From an uncultured Porphyromonadaceae bacterium (GTDB lineage Bacteria > Bacteroidota > Bacteroidia > Bacteroidales > Muribaculaceae), in the NCBI GenBank assembly GCA_947177595.1, contig CAMWUZ010000082.1, positions 1 through 7,371 of the forward strand: a stretch of DNA of 7,371 nt. Reading direction: 5' to 3'. Positions 1 to 6,231 of this stretch are shown piece after piece (the first letter of the stretch is position 1; every line of letters begins with the position of its first letter). The notes under the pieces were generated by a model that worked only from the letters and a program-made list of their open reading frames with translations, was not told where the DNA came from and did not search any database. Both the position numbers and the translations under genes were made by a program.

Positions 1-2157
1 CTGCAACTGCTCACGCTTGGTAGCGATTTCGCGCGCTTCCTGCTCGGTCTCCATGACATTGAATGTATCACCTGCCGTGGGAGCTCCATTGAGACCAAGG
101 ATAAGCGCGGGCTCAGCGGGTCCGGCAGATTTGATGCGCTGGTTGCGCTCGTTGAACATCGCCTTAACCTTGCCATAGTGAGTGCCGGCGAGAATGGTGT
201 CGCCCACTCGGAGTGTGCCGTTCTGCACAAGGACAGTGGCAATATATCCCCTACCTTTGTCAAGAGATGATTCGATGATTGAACCTGTCGCATTTCTATC
301 AGGATTCGCTTTCAGCTCAAGCATTTCAGCTTCAAGAAGAACTTTTTCCATAAGTTCCTCAACTCCGGTGCCTTTCTTTGCGGAGATGTCCTGACTCTGG
401 TATTTACCGCCCCATTCCTCAACGAGGTAGTTCATATTTGCAAGCTCTTCCTTAACCTTATCCGGGTTAGCAGCGGGTTTATCAATCTTGTTGATTGCAA
501 ACACGATAGGCACACCAGCAGCAGAGGCATGATTGATAGCCTCGACTGTCTGCGGCATGACGTTATCGTCGGCAGCTACGATGATGATACAGAGGTCTGT
601 GACCTTGGCACCACGTGCACGCATGGCGGTGAACGCTTCGTGACCCGGGGTGTCAAGGAACGTGATGTGACGACCGTCGGCAAGTTTCACATTATATGCA
701 CCGATGTGCTGTGTGATGCCGCCAGCCTCACCTGCGATAACGTTCGCATTTCGGATATAGTCGAGAAGCGAGGTCTTACCATGGTCAACATGACCCATGA
801 CGGTGACGATGGGGGGACGCTCCATGAGTTGTGATTCATCGTCCTCTTCCTGAGCGATCGCCTCAACAACCTCTGCGCTTACATATTCGGTCTTGAATCC
901 GAATTCCTCCGCCACAATATTGATAGTCTCGGCATCAAGACGCTGGTTGATGCTAACCATAACGCCGAGATTCATACAGGTGGCTATGACGTTGTTGATA
1001 GGTACGTTCATCATCGAGGCAAGGTCGTTTGCAGTAACGAACTCGGTGAGCTTGAGTACGCTGCTCTCTGCTGCTTCAAGCTCCTGAGCCTCGCGCTCTC
1101 GGTTCGCAACAGCCTCGCGCTTTTCCTTACGCCATTTCACACCTTTCTTCTGACCCTTGTCTTTGCTTGTGAGACGCGCAAGGGTTTCCTTCACCTGCTT
1201 CTGCACATCTTCCTCGCTGACCTCAACGTGCTGCTGATGACGGGCTTTTTCGCGATTACCGCCACGGTTGCCCCTGCGGTCATCACGTGACTTATTTTCA
1301 TTTCTACCCGGTGACTGCATATGCTGTCCGGGATTCTCAATATCAATTTTCTCCTTTCCGCCAATGCGCTTACGCTTCTTCTTGTCACCTGCGGGAGCAC
1401 CAGGCGCCCCTGTTTTTGCAGCGGCACGTCTCTCCTCCTTGCCTTTTTTCTTTGGGCGTGTAGATTGATTAATAGTAGAAAGGTCAATCTTGCCTATGAC
1501 ATTGATCTGCGGTCCCACCTTGGGTGTACCGAGAGTGAAAACCTCCGGTTCCTTCTCGGCGTCCTGAGGAGCTTCCGCCTTTTGCGCGGGCTCCGGCTTC
1601 GCCGCCGGTGCCTCTTTTACCTGCTCCGGTTTGGGTTGGGCTTTCTCAGCCTTGGCTGTTTGCGCCTTAGGAGCGGGTGCGGGTTTCGGTTCCGCAGCAG
1701 GCTTAGGCGCGGGGGTCTCTTTTACCGGCTCGGCAGGTTTTTCAGCCACGGGCTTGGAAGAATCCTTTACGGGAGCCGCTTTGACAGGTACTTCTTTCAC
1801 CGGAGCTTTTGGCTTCTCGGAAGCCTTGGGGGTGTCATGCACCTGCTTGCCGCTTGACAAATCGATTTTGCCGAGTACCTTCGGTCCGCGCGCAGGTTCC
1901 GGCTCCAGTTTAATTTCTTCCGGCCGCGGTGCGGGTTTCGTCTTAGCAGCCTGACGATCCACCGACATCTGCTCGCTCTTGGACTTGAGGGCACGGTCCG
2001 GTTTATACTCATTAACGAGTATTTCATATACATCCTCATCGATGCGTGCGTTGGGGCTGTCATCGACGGTGATACCTTTTTTGCGCAGAAACTCGATAAT
2101 AGTCGGTACTGCCACATTGAGATCTATTGCTGCTTTACTTATCTTGGTTCTCGGCAT
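1..2157 (-). CDS. infB: Translation initiation factor IF-2, C-terminus cut off by window edge
   Basis: IF-2 is the GTPase that brings initiator fMet-tRNA to the 30S subunit and promotes 50S joining. The 719 visible residues start with an IF2N-like helical domain (about 4-50, beginning MPRTKISKAAIDLNV). A Pro/Ala/Lys/Glu-rich linker (about 60-290) follows, with GKIDLS repeated at 96-101 and 222-227. A second IF2N-like domain lies just before the G domain. The G domain has G1 GHVDHGKT at 455-462, G3 DTPGH at 502-506, G4 NKID at 556-559 and G5 SAKKG from 592. The visible part ends in the beta-barrel domain II; the fMet-tRNA-binding C domains lie outside the window. The ATG at 2157 is chosen because an in-frame TAG lies 24 bases upstream and the N-terminus matches the family. 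It is the third gene of rimP-nusA-infB, 51 bases after nusA. No Shine-Dalgarno sequence is seen. Confidence 0.98.
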   Translation of the reverse strand, partial: MPRTKISKAAIDLNVAVPTIIEFLRKKGITVDDSPNARIDEDVYEILVNEYKPDRALKSKSEQMSVDRQAAKTKPAPRPEEIKLEPEPARGPKVLGKIDLSSGKQVHDTPKASEKPKAPVKEVPVKAAPVKDSSKPVAEKPAEPVKETPAPKPAAEPKPAPAPKAQTAKAEKAQPKPEQVKEAPAAKPEPAQKAEAPQDAEKEPEVFTLGTPKVGPQINVIGKIDLSTINQSTRPKKKGKEERRAAAKTGAPGAPAGDKKKRKRIGGKEKIDIENPGQHMQSPGRNENKSRDDRRGNRGGNREKARHQQHVEVSEEDVQKQVKETLARLTSKDKGQKKGVKWRKEKREAVANREREAQELEAAESSVLKLTEFVTANDLASMMNVPINNVIATCMNLGVMVSINQRLDAETINIVAEEFGFKTEYVSAEVVEAIAQEEDDESQLMERPPIVTVMGHVDHGKTSLLDYIRNANVIAGEAGGITQHIGAYNVKLADGRHITFLDTPGHEAFTAMRARGAKVTDLCIIIVAADDNVMPQTVEAINHASAAGVPIVFAINKIDKPAANPDKVKEELANMNYLVEEWGGKYQSQDISAKKGTGVEELMEKVLLEAEMLELKANPDRNATGSIIESSLDKGRGYIATVLVQNGTLRVGDTILAGTHYGKVKAMFNERNQRIKSAGPAEPALILGLNGAPTAGDTFNVMETEQEAREIATKREQLQ

Positions 2158-2208
2158 GTATGATTGTTTAATGAAATTCTAATTTAATTGCGTGTGGTTA
2201 CTCTCATT

Positions 2209-3489
2209 TTATTCAGCGGCATCCTCTTCGGGCTCGTCCTCGAACTCGGCGCGGAGCACATCAAGAAGGTTGTCAACGGTAGCCTCTTCAAGGTCGGCTT
2301 TTTCAATGAGCATTTCGCGGGGAGCGTTGAGCACAGCCTTAGCGGTAACGAGTCCGAGATTCTTAAGGGCATCGATAACCCAAGAATCGATTTCGTCTTT
2401 AAATTCGTCAAGGTAGATATCTTCTTCAAATGACTCCTCGGTGTCGCGGTAAACGTCGATGACGTAGCCGGTGAGCATGGATGCAAGTTTAATGTTCAGA
2501 CCGCCTTTACCGATAGCGAGAGACACTTCTTCGGGGCGGAGGAATACCTCGGCTTTCTTCTCATCCTCGTCAATGCGGATGGATGACACTTTCGCTGGGC
2601 TGAGCGCGCGCTGGATGAAGAGTGAGGGATTTGAGGTGTAGTTGATAACGTCGATATTCTCGTTCCGGAGCTCACGCACGATGCCATGGATGCGGCTGCC
2701 TTTGACACCTACGCAGGCGCCCACCGGGTCAATGCGGTCATCGTAGCTCTCCACTGCAATCTTGGCTCTTTCTCCGGGGATGCGGGCAACGGCACGGATG
2801 TTGATGAGGCCGTCGTGGATTTCGGGCACTTCAAGCTCGAAAAGGCGGCGGAGGAAGTTTTCGCTTGTGCGGGAAACGGTGATTTTAGGATTGTTGTTTT
2901 TATTGTCAACATTTTCAACCACGGCGCGCACTGTCTCACCCTTGCGAAAGAAATCGCCGGGAATGCTCTCGCTCTTGGGGAGAAGAAGCTCAATCTTGTC
3001 ATCATCGAGCAGGAGCGTCTCGCGGCTCCAGGTCTGATACACTTCGCCGGTGACAATTTCTCCCTGAAGCTCTGAGAACTTATTGTAAATAGCTTCTTTC
3101 TGCAGGTCGAGAATCTTGCTCTGGAGGGTCTGGCGGAGATTGAGAATCGCGCGGCGACCGAAGTCGGCAAATATGATTTCTCTGGTGTGCTCGTCACCGA
3201 TCTCCGCATCGGGATCCTGGTCGGCACGGGCATCAGAGAGGCTGATCTGGAGATTGGGGTCGGTGACTTCACCGTCGGGCACAACTTCAAGGTTCTGGAA
3301 TATCTGAACGTCTCCCTTGTCGGGGTTCATAATCACGTCGAGATTTTCATCGGTGCCAAACATCTTTGCAAGAACATTGCGGAACGACTCCTCAAGCACG
3401 CTGATCATCGTTGTCTTGTCAATGTTTTTAAGTTCCTTGAACTCGTTAAAATGCGCCACCATATTCGGTGTCTCTTCTTTCTTAGCCAT
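2209..3489 (-). CDS. nusA: Transcription termination/antitermination factor NusA
   Basis: NusA binds RNA polymerase and nascent RNA and modulates pausing, intrinsic termination and antitermination. The 426 residues show the polymerase-binding N-terminal domain (about 15-135, with TTMISVLEESFRNVL), an S1 domain (about 142-207), KH1 (about 225-285, with GVKG at 261-264) and KH2 (about 300-350, with GKGG at 327-330). A helix-hairpin-helix-like segment follows (about 367-412), then a very acidic tail (EFEDEPEEDAAE). It is shorter than E. coli NusA (495 aa), which carries two acidic repeats; one such module fits here, as is common outside Proteobacteria. The ATG at 3489 gives the expected MAKKE N-terminus; M10 would be an alternative. 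It lies 24 bases after rimP and is surely co-transcribed with it and with infB. In E. coli NusA feeds back on the equivalent operon, so autoregulation is possible here, but that is inference. Confidence 0.98.
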   Translation of the reverse strand: MAKKEETPNMVAHFNEFKELKNIDKTTMISVLEESFRNVLAKMFGTDENLDVIMNPDKGDVQIFQNLEVVPDGEVTDPNLQISLSDARADQDPDAEIGDEHTREIIFADFGRRAILNLRQTLQSKILDLQKEAIYNKFSELQGEIVTGEVYQTWSRETLLLDDDKIELLLPKSESIPGDFFRKGETVRAVVENVDNKNNNPKITVSRTSENFLRRLFELEVPEIHDGLINIRAVARIPGERAKIAVESYDDRIDPVGACVGVKGSRIHGIVRELRNENIDVINYTSNPSLFIQRALSPAKVSSIRIDEDEKKAEVFLRPEEVSLAIGKGGLNIKLASMLTGYVIDVYRDTEESFEEDIYLDEFKDEIDSWVIDALKNLGLVTAKAVLNAPREMLIEKADLEEATVDNLLDVLRAEFEDEPEEDAAE

Positions 3490-3513
3490 TTTTTCGGTAG
3501 GTATGGTGTTGAA

Positions 3514-3987
3514 TTATTTAAAATCTATATAGTATTTCACTTCTTTGGTATCGGCAACGGCGATAGTCTCGTCCTCTTGCTTCATGACCGGACGCTTGGC
3601 TCCCGGCTCCTTGACCTTGCGCTCTGTAGTAATTGTAAATGCAGAGCAGTCGGGCTCAACCGTCTTAAGGGTTCCACGCAGTTTACGTCCATCGCGCGTG
3701 AGCACCTCTACCTGGTTGCCTATATTCTTGAGGTACTGCCCGAGCACCTTGAACGGCGCGGTGAGTCCCGCGGAACCTACCTCAAGCGAGTAATCCTCCA
3801 CATCGCGGTCAAAAGCGGCTTCAATCTTACGGTTTATGTCCACGCAAGCATCGAGATCCACTCCGGTCGGGCTGTCAATCTCAACCGTCACGATATTATC
3901 AGGGGTAACGTTAACATCGACAATAAACGCATCCGTGTTGGCAATAGCCTGCTCCACGGTGTCATATAATTTCTGTTTGTCTATCAT
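3514..3987 (-). CDS. rimP: Ribosome maturation factor RimP
   Basis: RimP is a cytoplasmic assembly factor for the 30S ribosomal subunit. The 157-residue protein has the two-domain layout of the family. The N-terminal alpha/beta domain (about 1-80) carries the conserved region GVDLDACVDINRKIE and the LEVGSAGL signature (68-75), which corresponds to the LEVSSPGL type in Proteobacteria. The C-terminal SH3-like barrel follows (about 84-155, with RKLRGTLKTVEPD). It is the first gene of the rimP-nusA-infB operon, the same order as in E. coli but without a visible upstream tRNA. The start at 3987 fits the family N-terminus. A second ATG seven bases upstream (3994) is out of frame and opens only a 10-codon overlapping ORF. 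The leader holds a terminator-like hairpin and there is no Shine-Dalgarno sequence at the start. Confidence 0.96.
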   Translation of the reverse strand: MIDKQKLYDTVEQAIANTDAFIVDVNVTPDNIVTVEIDSPTGVDLDACVDINRKIEAAFDRDVEDYSLEVGSAGLTAPFKVLGQYLKNIGNQVEVLTRDGRKLRGTLKTVEPDCSAFTITTERKVKEPGAKRPVMKQEDETIAVADTKEVKYYIDFK

Positions 3988-3999
3988 ATATCATATAAA

Positions 4000-4021
4000 A
4001 GGAGGAAGCTGTGCGCCTCCT
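4000..4021 (-). terminator. Terminator-like hairpin in the rimP leader (candidate attenuator)
   Basis: On the minus strand AGGAGG (4021-4016) can pair with CCTCCT (4005-4000) around a 10-base loop. A TTTT run (4000-3997, its first base shared with the stem) follows, and the rimP ATG at 3987 is 10 bases further on. A shifted register (GGAGGA with TCCTCC) is also possible. Six GC-rich pairs followed by U's resemble an intrinsic terminator, though the U tract is short. Its place between the proposed promoter and the first gene points to attenuation or to control of translation. No function is demonstrated. Confidence 0.5.
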
Positions 4022-4039
4022 CCGTGACTTTTTGCATTG

Positions 4040-4047
4040 CAAAGTTA
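4040..4047 (-). promoter_or_regulatory. -7 element of the rimP-nusA-infB promoter
   Basis: The minus strand reads TAACTTTG here, a perfect match to the Bacteroidota -7 consensus TAnnTTTG. The transcript would start near 4034, giving a leader of about 45 bases before the rimP ATG. No TTTG lies 19-21 bases upstream. That position is filled by an inverted repeat, so the promoter may be weak alone or depend on a regulator. A TTTG at 4064-4061 is only 13 bases away, too close for the usual spacing. Confidence 0.6.
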
Positions 4048-4055
4048 CTAATTCT

Positions 4056-4076
4056 TTTCACAAACATATTGTGAAA
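4056..4076. repeat. 8-bp inverted repeat over the -33 region (candidate operator)
   Basis: TTTCACAA (4056-4063) and TTGTGAAA (4069-4076) are perfect inverted copies separated by ACATA. The centre lies about 32 bases upstream of the predicted rimP transcript start, where the -33 element should be. The symmetry suits a dimeric DNA-binding regulator. The half-sites point the opposite way from the CRP site TGTGA-N6-TCACA, so this is not a CRP-type site. It could also form an RNA hairpin in read-through transcripts. Confidence 0.5.
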
Positions 4077-4097
4077 CAGAGCCACGATAGGGCTCTG
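4077..4097 (-). terminator. Probable terminator after the holin-like gene
   Basis: CAGAGCC (4097-4091) and GGCTCTG (4083-4077) form a perfect 7-bp stem with a 7-base loop, 26 bases after the holin-like stop codon. Only three T's follow (4076-4074), so termination may be inefficient. The loop can also pair with ACGATA at 4106-4101, giving a competing hairpin. Confidence 0.5.
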
Positions 4098-4123
4098 ATG
4101 TATCGTTTAACAATTAATTAATT

Positions 4124-4588
4124 TTATTTTGCATTATTTAGTATCTCTTCCGCTATTCTGTGGATATCGGGATTCTTCAGCAGACCCTTCAGTATCTTAG
4201 CCGCCTCCTTGATATTGTCACCACTACGGGTATTCTCCATAATGCTTTTCAACTCGATAATCCCAAGTCCGATTGCACCGACCGTGGTAAAAAGCGGAAA
4301 GGGAGGAAGGTTCCAGCCTGAAAAAATCCGAAGAAAGACTATTGCTGCCACAACCATCACATCAATTGCCGTCATGGCAAAGAGGGTTAGATAATATCTG
4401 CCGGCTTTATCCACCGTGGAGCGGTATCCGCGGGAGCACAGTTTCTCGCCGGTACGCTTCGCTTTGGCTATTCCGCTGCGCAGGTCGGCAAGAATCGCCA
4501 GAAGCACACCCACATAATCAATAGCTATCAAACCCGCGAGAAGTGCGGCGGAAGAGATATAATTTTCAAAGTGTGTCATCATAATCAT
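4124..4588 (-). CDS. Holin-like small membrane protein (phage holin family)
   Basis: The 154-residue protein has hydrophobic segments at about 12-35, 66-88 and 97-113. Between the first two is a basic stretch that reads DLRSGIAKAKRTGEK, then SRGYRSTVDKAGRYY. After the third comes ELKSIMEN. This D-x-x-(S/T)G-x-x-x-AK pattern and the E-x-x-SI-x-EN pattern are typical of the TcdE/UtxA-type holin family (Phage_holin_4) found in Bacteroidales prophages. Holins oligomerise in the inner membrane to release or activate lysins. No endolysin, spanin or other phage gene is nearby, so a domesticated or remnant gene is likely, and the true role is unknown. Starts at 4588, 4582 and 4579 are all possible. 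It has its own canonical promoter and a probable terminator. The assignment is by motif recognition only. Confidence 0.72.
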   Translation of the reverse strand: MIMMTHFENYISSAALLAGLIAIDYVGVLLAILADLRSGIAKAKRTGEKLCSRGYRSTVDKAGRYYLTLFAMTAIDVMVVAAIVFLRIFSGWNLPPFPLFTTVGAIGLGIIELKSIMENTRSGDNIKEAAKILKGLLKNPDIHRIAEEILNNAK

Positions 4589-4611
4589 CAGTATTAAGAG
4601 TTAGCATTTTG

Positions 4612-4642
4612 CAAAATTACAACATTTATTATATAATACAAA
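4612..4642 (-). promoter_or_regulatory. Promoter of the holin-like gene
   Basis: On the minus strand TTTG (4642-4639) is followed after exactly 19 bases by TAATTTTG (4619-4612). This matches the Bacteroidota consensus TTTG-N19-21-TAnnTTTG fully. The transcript would start near 4606, leaving a leader of about 18-27 bases depending on which ATG is used. Confidence 0.75.
4627..4638. repeat. 12-bp perfect AT-only palindrome in the divergent promoter region
   Basis: TATTATATAATA is its own reverse complement and lies inside the 19-bp spacer of the holin-like promoter, next to the ribE promoter. It could be an operator for one or both promoters. It is AT-only, so chance is a fair explanation. Confidence 0.3.
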
Positions 4643-4653
4643 CACATTATCTG

Positions 4654-4684
4654 TTTTCTGAAATGAAATTTTGAATTACCTTTG
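4654..4684 (+). promoter_or_regulatory. ribE promoter
   Basis: TACCTTTG (4677-4684) matches TAnnTTTG perfectly. TTTT (4654-4657) lies 19 bases upstream as a three-of-four match to TTTG. The box ends only four bases before the ribE ATG, so the predicted transcript start falls on or beside the A of that codon. There is no room for an FMN riboswitch or a ribosome-binding site. Confidence 0.65.
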
Positions 4685-4688
4685 CGAT

Positions 4689-5291
4689 ATGTTTTCAGGA
4701 ATAGTAGAAGAGGCAGCAACAGTAGTTGGCGCTACCCGGGATGGTGGCAACCTCAACCTTAGAATAAAATGCTCGTTTGCAAACGAGCTGACAATTGACC
4801 AGAGTGTAGCGCACAATGGAGTGTGTCTCACCGTAGTAGAACTTCACGATGACGGCACCTATACCGTCACCGCGATTGCGGAAACGCTCAACCGGTCCAA
4901 CCTCGGCAGCCTGAAAGAGGGCGACTTTGTGAATCTGGAAAGAAGTATGAAAATGGACGGCAGACTTGACGGGCATATCGTTCAGGGACATGTGGATACC
5001 ACAGCCGTGTGTGAAAGCGTTGAAGAGGCAGACGGCAGCAAATATTTCAAATTCAGGTATAACGAAGACCCGGAATTGAAAAGAAAAGGATATGTGACAG
5101 TAGAAAAGGGCAGCGTAACAGTAAACGGAGTCAGCCTGACTGTTTGCGACAGCGAACCGGGCAGTTTCCGCGTTGCCATCATACCCTACACTTTTGAACA
5201 CACCAATTTTTGCAGGATAGTACCCGGTACTATTGTTAATCTTGAATTTGACATTCTCGGCAAGTATATCGCGAGAATCATCGGTCAGTAA
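4689..5291 (+). CDS. ribE: Riboflavin synthase, alpha subunit
   Basis: This enzyme converts two molecules of 6,7-dimethyl-8-ribityllumazine into riboflavin and a pyrimidinedione, the last step of riboflavin synthesis. The 200-residue length is normal. Two tandem lumazine-binding barrels are visible. The N-terminal one starts with the diagnostic MFSGIVEE and has SVAHNGVCLTV (39-49). The C-terminal one has VTVNGVSLTV (143-152) and IPYTFEHTNF (165-174). The linking region GRLDGHIVQGHVD (91-103) is also typical. A TTG start further upstream would extend the frame by six residues, but MFSGI is the near-universal N-terminus, so the ATG at 4689 is used. The promoter -7 box ends at 4684, implying a leaderless mRNA. 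It is followed after four bases by the thioredoxin-like gene, so the two are probably co-transcribed. No other riboflavin gene is in the window. The gene is called ribC in some species. Confidence 0.96.
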   Translation: MFSGIVEEAATVVGATRDGGNLNLRIKCSFANELTIDQSVAHNGVCLTVVELHDDGTYTVTAIAETLNRSNLGSLKEGDFVNLERSMKMDGRLDGHIVQGHVDTTAVCESVEEADGSKYFKFRYNEDPELKRKGYVTVEKGSVTVNGVSLTVCDSEPGSFRVAIIPYTFEHTNFCRIVPGTIVNLEFDILGKYIARIIGQ

Positions 5292-5295
5292 TTAT

Positions 5296-6195
5296 ATGCG
5301 TAGGATTCTCTCCATATTTATCATAGTGCTTGCCGTTGCTTCTGTCGGCAACAGTCAGGAGCTGCAGTCGCCCCGGATTCCAGACTCTCTCACTACTGCG
5401 TCGGAAAGGGCGGCATATTTGATTGAGCATTTCTGGGATAATATGGACTTCGCAGACACGACACTGAGCACCAATGCCCCCTTTATGGAGCAGAATTTCG
5501 CCAACTATGCGAGTCTTTTTCCGCACACCGATATACATAAAGTACTTCCCGGAGCGGCAAGTCGGCTATTGGAGCGCGCGCAGGTACACACAGGCGCATA
5601 TAACCTTCTTGCCGAGATTGCAGACACTTATCTGTATGAACCCAAATCACCTGTCGCCAATGAAGAAGCGTACCGATATTTTCTGCTCGCAATCTCCGAT
5701 GGCAATTTTATTGATCCCGCGCTGATGGTGCGCTACAGAGCTCAGTTGGATGATGTGAGCAAGAACCGTCCCGGTACTACCGCGACAGATTTTGACATAA
5801 GAACACATACCGGAGAAACCTTTTCACTCCTTGACAAATGCAGACAAGCCAAAGCCACACTTTTGATTTTCTATGACCCTGAATGCCACGATTGCGCCGT
5901 TTTAGTCAACGAATTGAGACAAGACACTAAACTGGCAGAAGCTGTGGAGTCCGGACACCTTAATATAATAGCAGTGTATCCGGAGGGTGATGAAGAGCAG
6001 TTTGCCGGTGGATCAGGGAAAATACCCACCGGTTGGATTGACGGAATAAACCCCGAAGGACAGATAATCGAAGATGAGCTATATAGCATCCACACCTTCC
6101 CGACCATCTACCTGATTAATGCGGAAGGTACAATCCTTCTAAAGAATGCCACGCCGGCAACAGCTGTCACCGAGGCAAAAAAACTCACCTTATAA
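5296..6195 (+). CDS. Exported DUF5106/thioredoxin-fold protein
   Basis: The 299-residue protein begins with a Sec-type signal peptide (MRR, then a hydrophobic stretch at about 4-18, likely cut near 19-21). No lipobox cysteine is seen, so a periplasmic location is expected. Residues about 28-155 (IPDSLTTASERAAYLIEHFW onward) resemble the Bacteroidota DUF5106 helical domain. Residues about 160-299 form a TlpA/AhpC-like thioredoxin fold with the redox motif CHDC at 197-200 (in FYDPECHDC) and the cis-proline loop TFPT at 267-270. This predicts a thiol-disulfide oxidoreductase in the envelope; its partner is unknown. The ATG at 5296 is chosen over an upstream TTG because it starts the signal peptide and lies four bases after the ribE stop. 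Co-transcription with ribE is likely. The link to riboflavin synthesis may only be positional. Confidence 0.85.
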   Translation: MRRILSIFIIVLAVASVGNSQELQSPRIPDSLTTASERAAYLIEHFWDNMDFADTTLSTNAPFMEQNFANYASLFPHTDIHKVLPGAASRLLERAQVHTGAYNLLAEIADTYLYEPKSPVANEEAYRYFLLAISDGNFIDPALMVRYRAQLDDVSKNRPGTTATDFDIRTHTGETFSLLDKCRQAKATLLIFYDPECHDCAVLVNELRQDTKLAEAVESGHLNIIAVYPEGDEEQFAGGSGKIPTGWIDGINPEGQIIEDELYSIHTFPTIYLINAEGTILLKNATPATAVTEAKKLTL

Positions 6196-6231
6196 TGTAA
6201 TAAATTTACAGGGACATCCGTTTTGTCTGTG

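Noticed and set aside
1321..1857. 178-codon plus-strand ORF rich in Leu, Arg and Phe, inside infB
   Set aside because: It is the antisense image of the Pro/Ala/Lys-rich IF-2 linker; composition alone keeps it open.
3187..3969. 260-codon plus-strand ORF opposite nusA and rimP
   Set aside because: It is antisense to two genes with strong family motifs and shows no domain of its own.
3962..3994. Ten-codon ORF overlapping the rimP start (ATG at 3994, minus strand)
   Set aside because: It is very short, in another frame, lies in AT-rich repeats (ATATGATATATG) and has no sign of selection; chance is the simplest explanation.
4056..4076. CRP/FNR-type binding site
   Set aside because: The TGTGA and TCACA halves are in reversed order and spacing compared with the CRP consensus, so only a generic operator candidate is retained.
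6208..6230. Possible hairpin after the thioredoxin-like gene (ACAG with CTGT, inner ACA with TGT)
   Set aside because: The stem is short and bulged and no U tract follows, so it does not qualify as a terminator.
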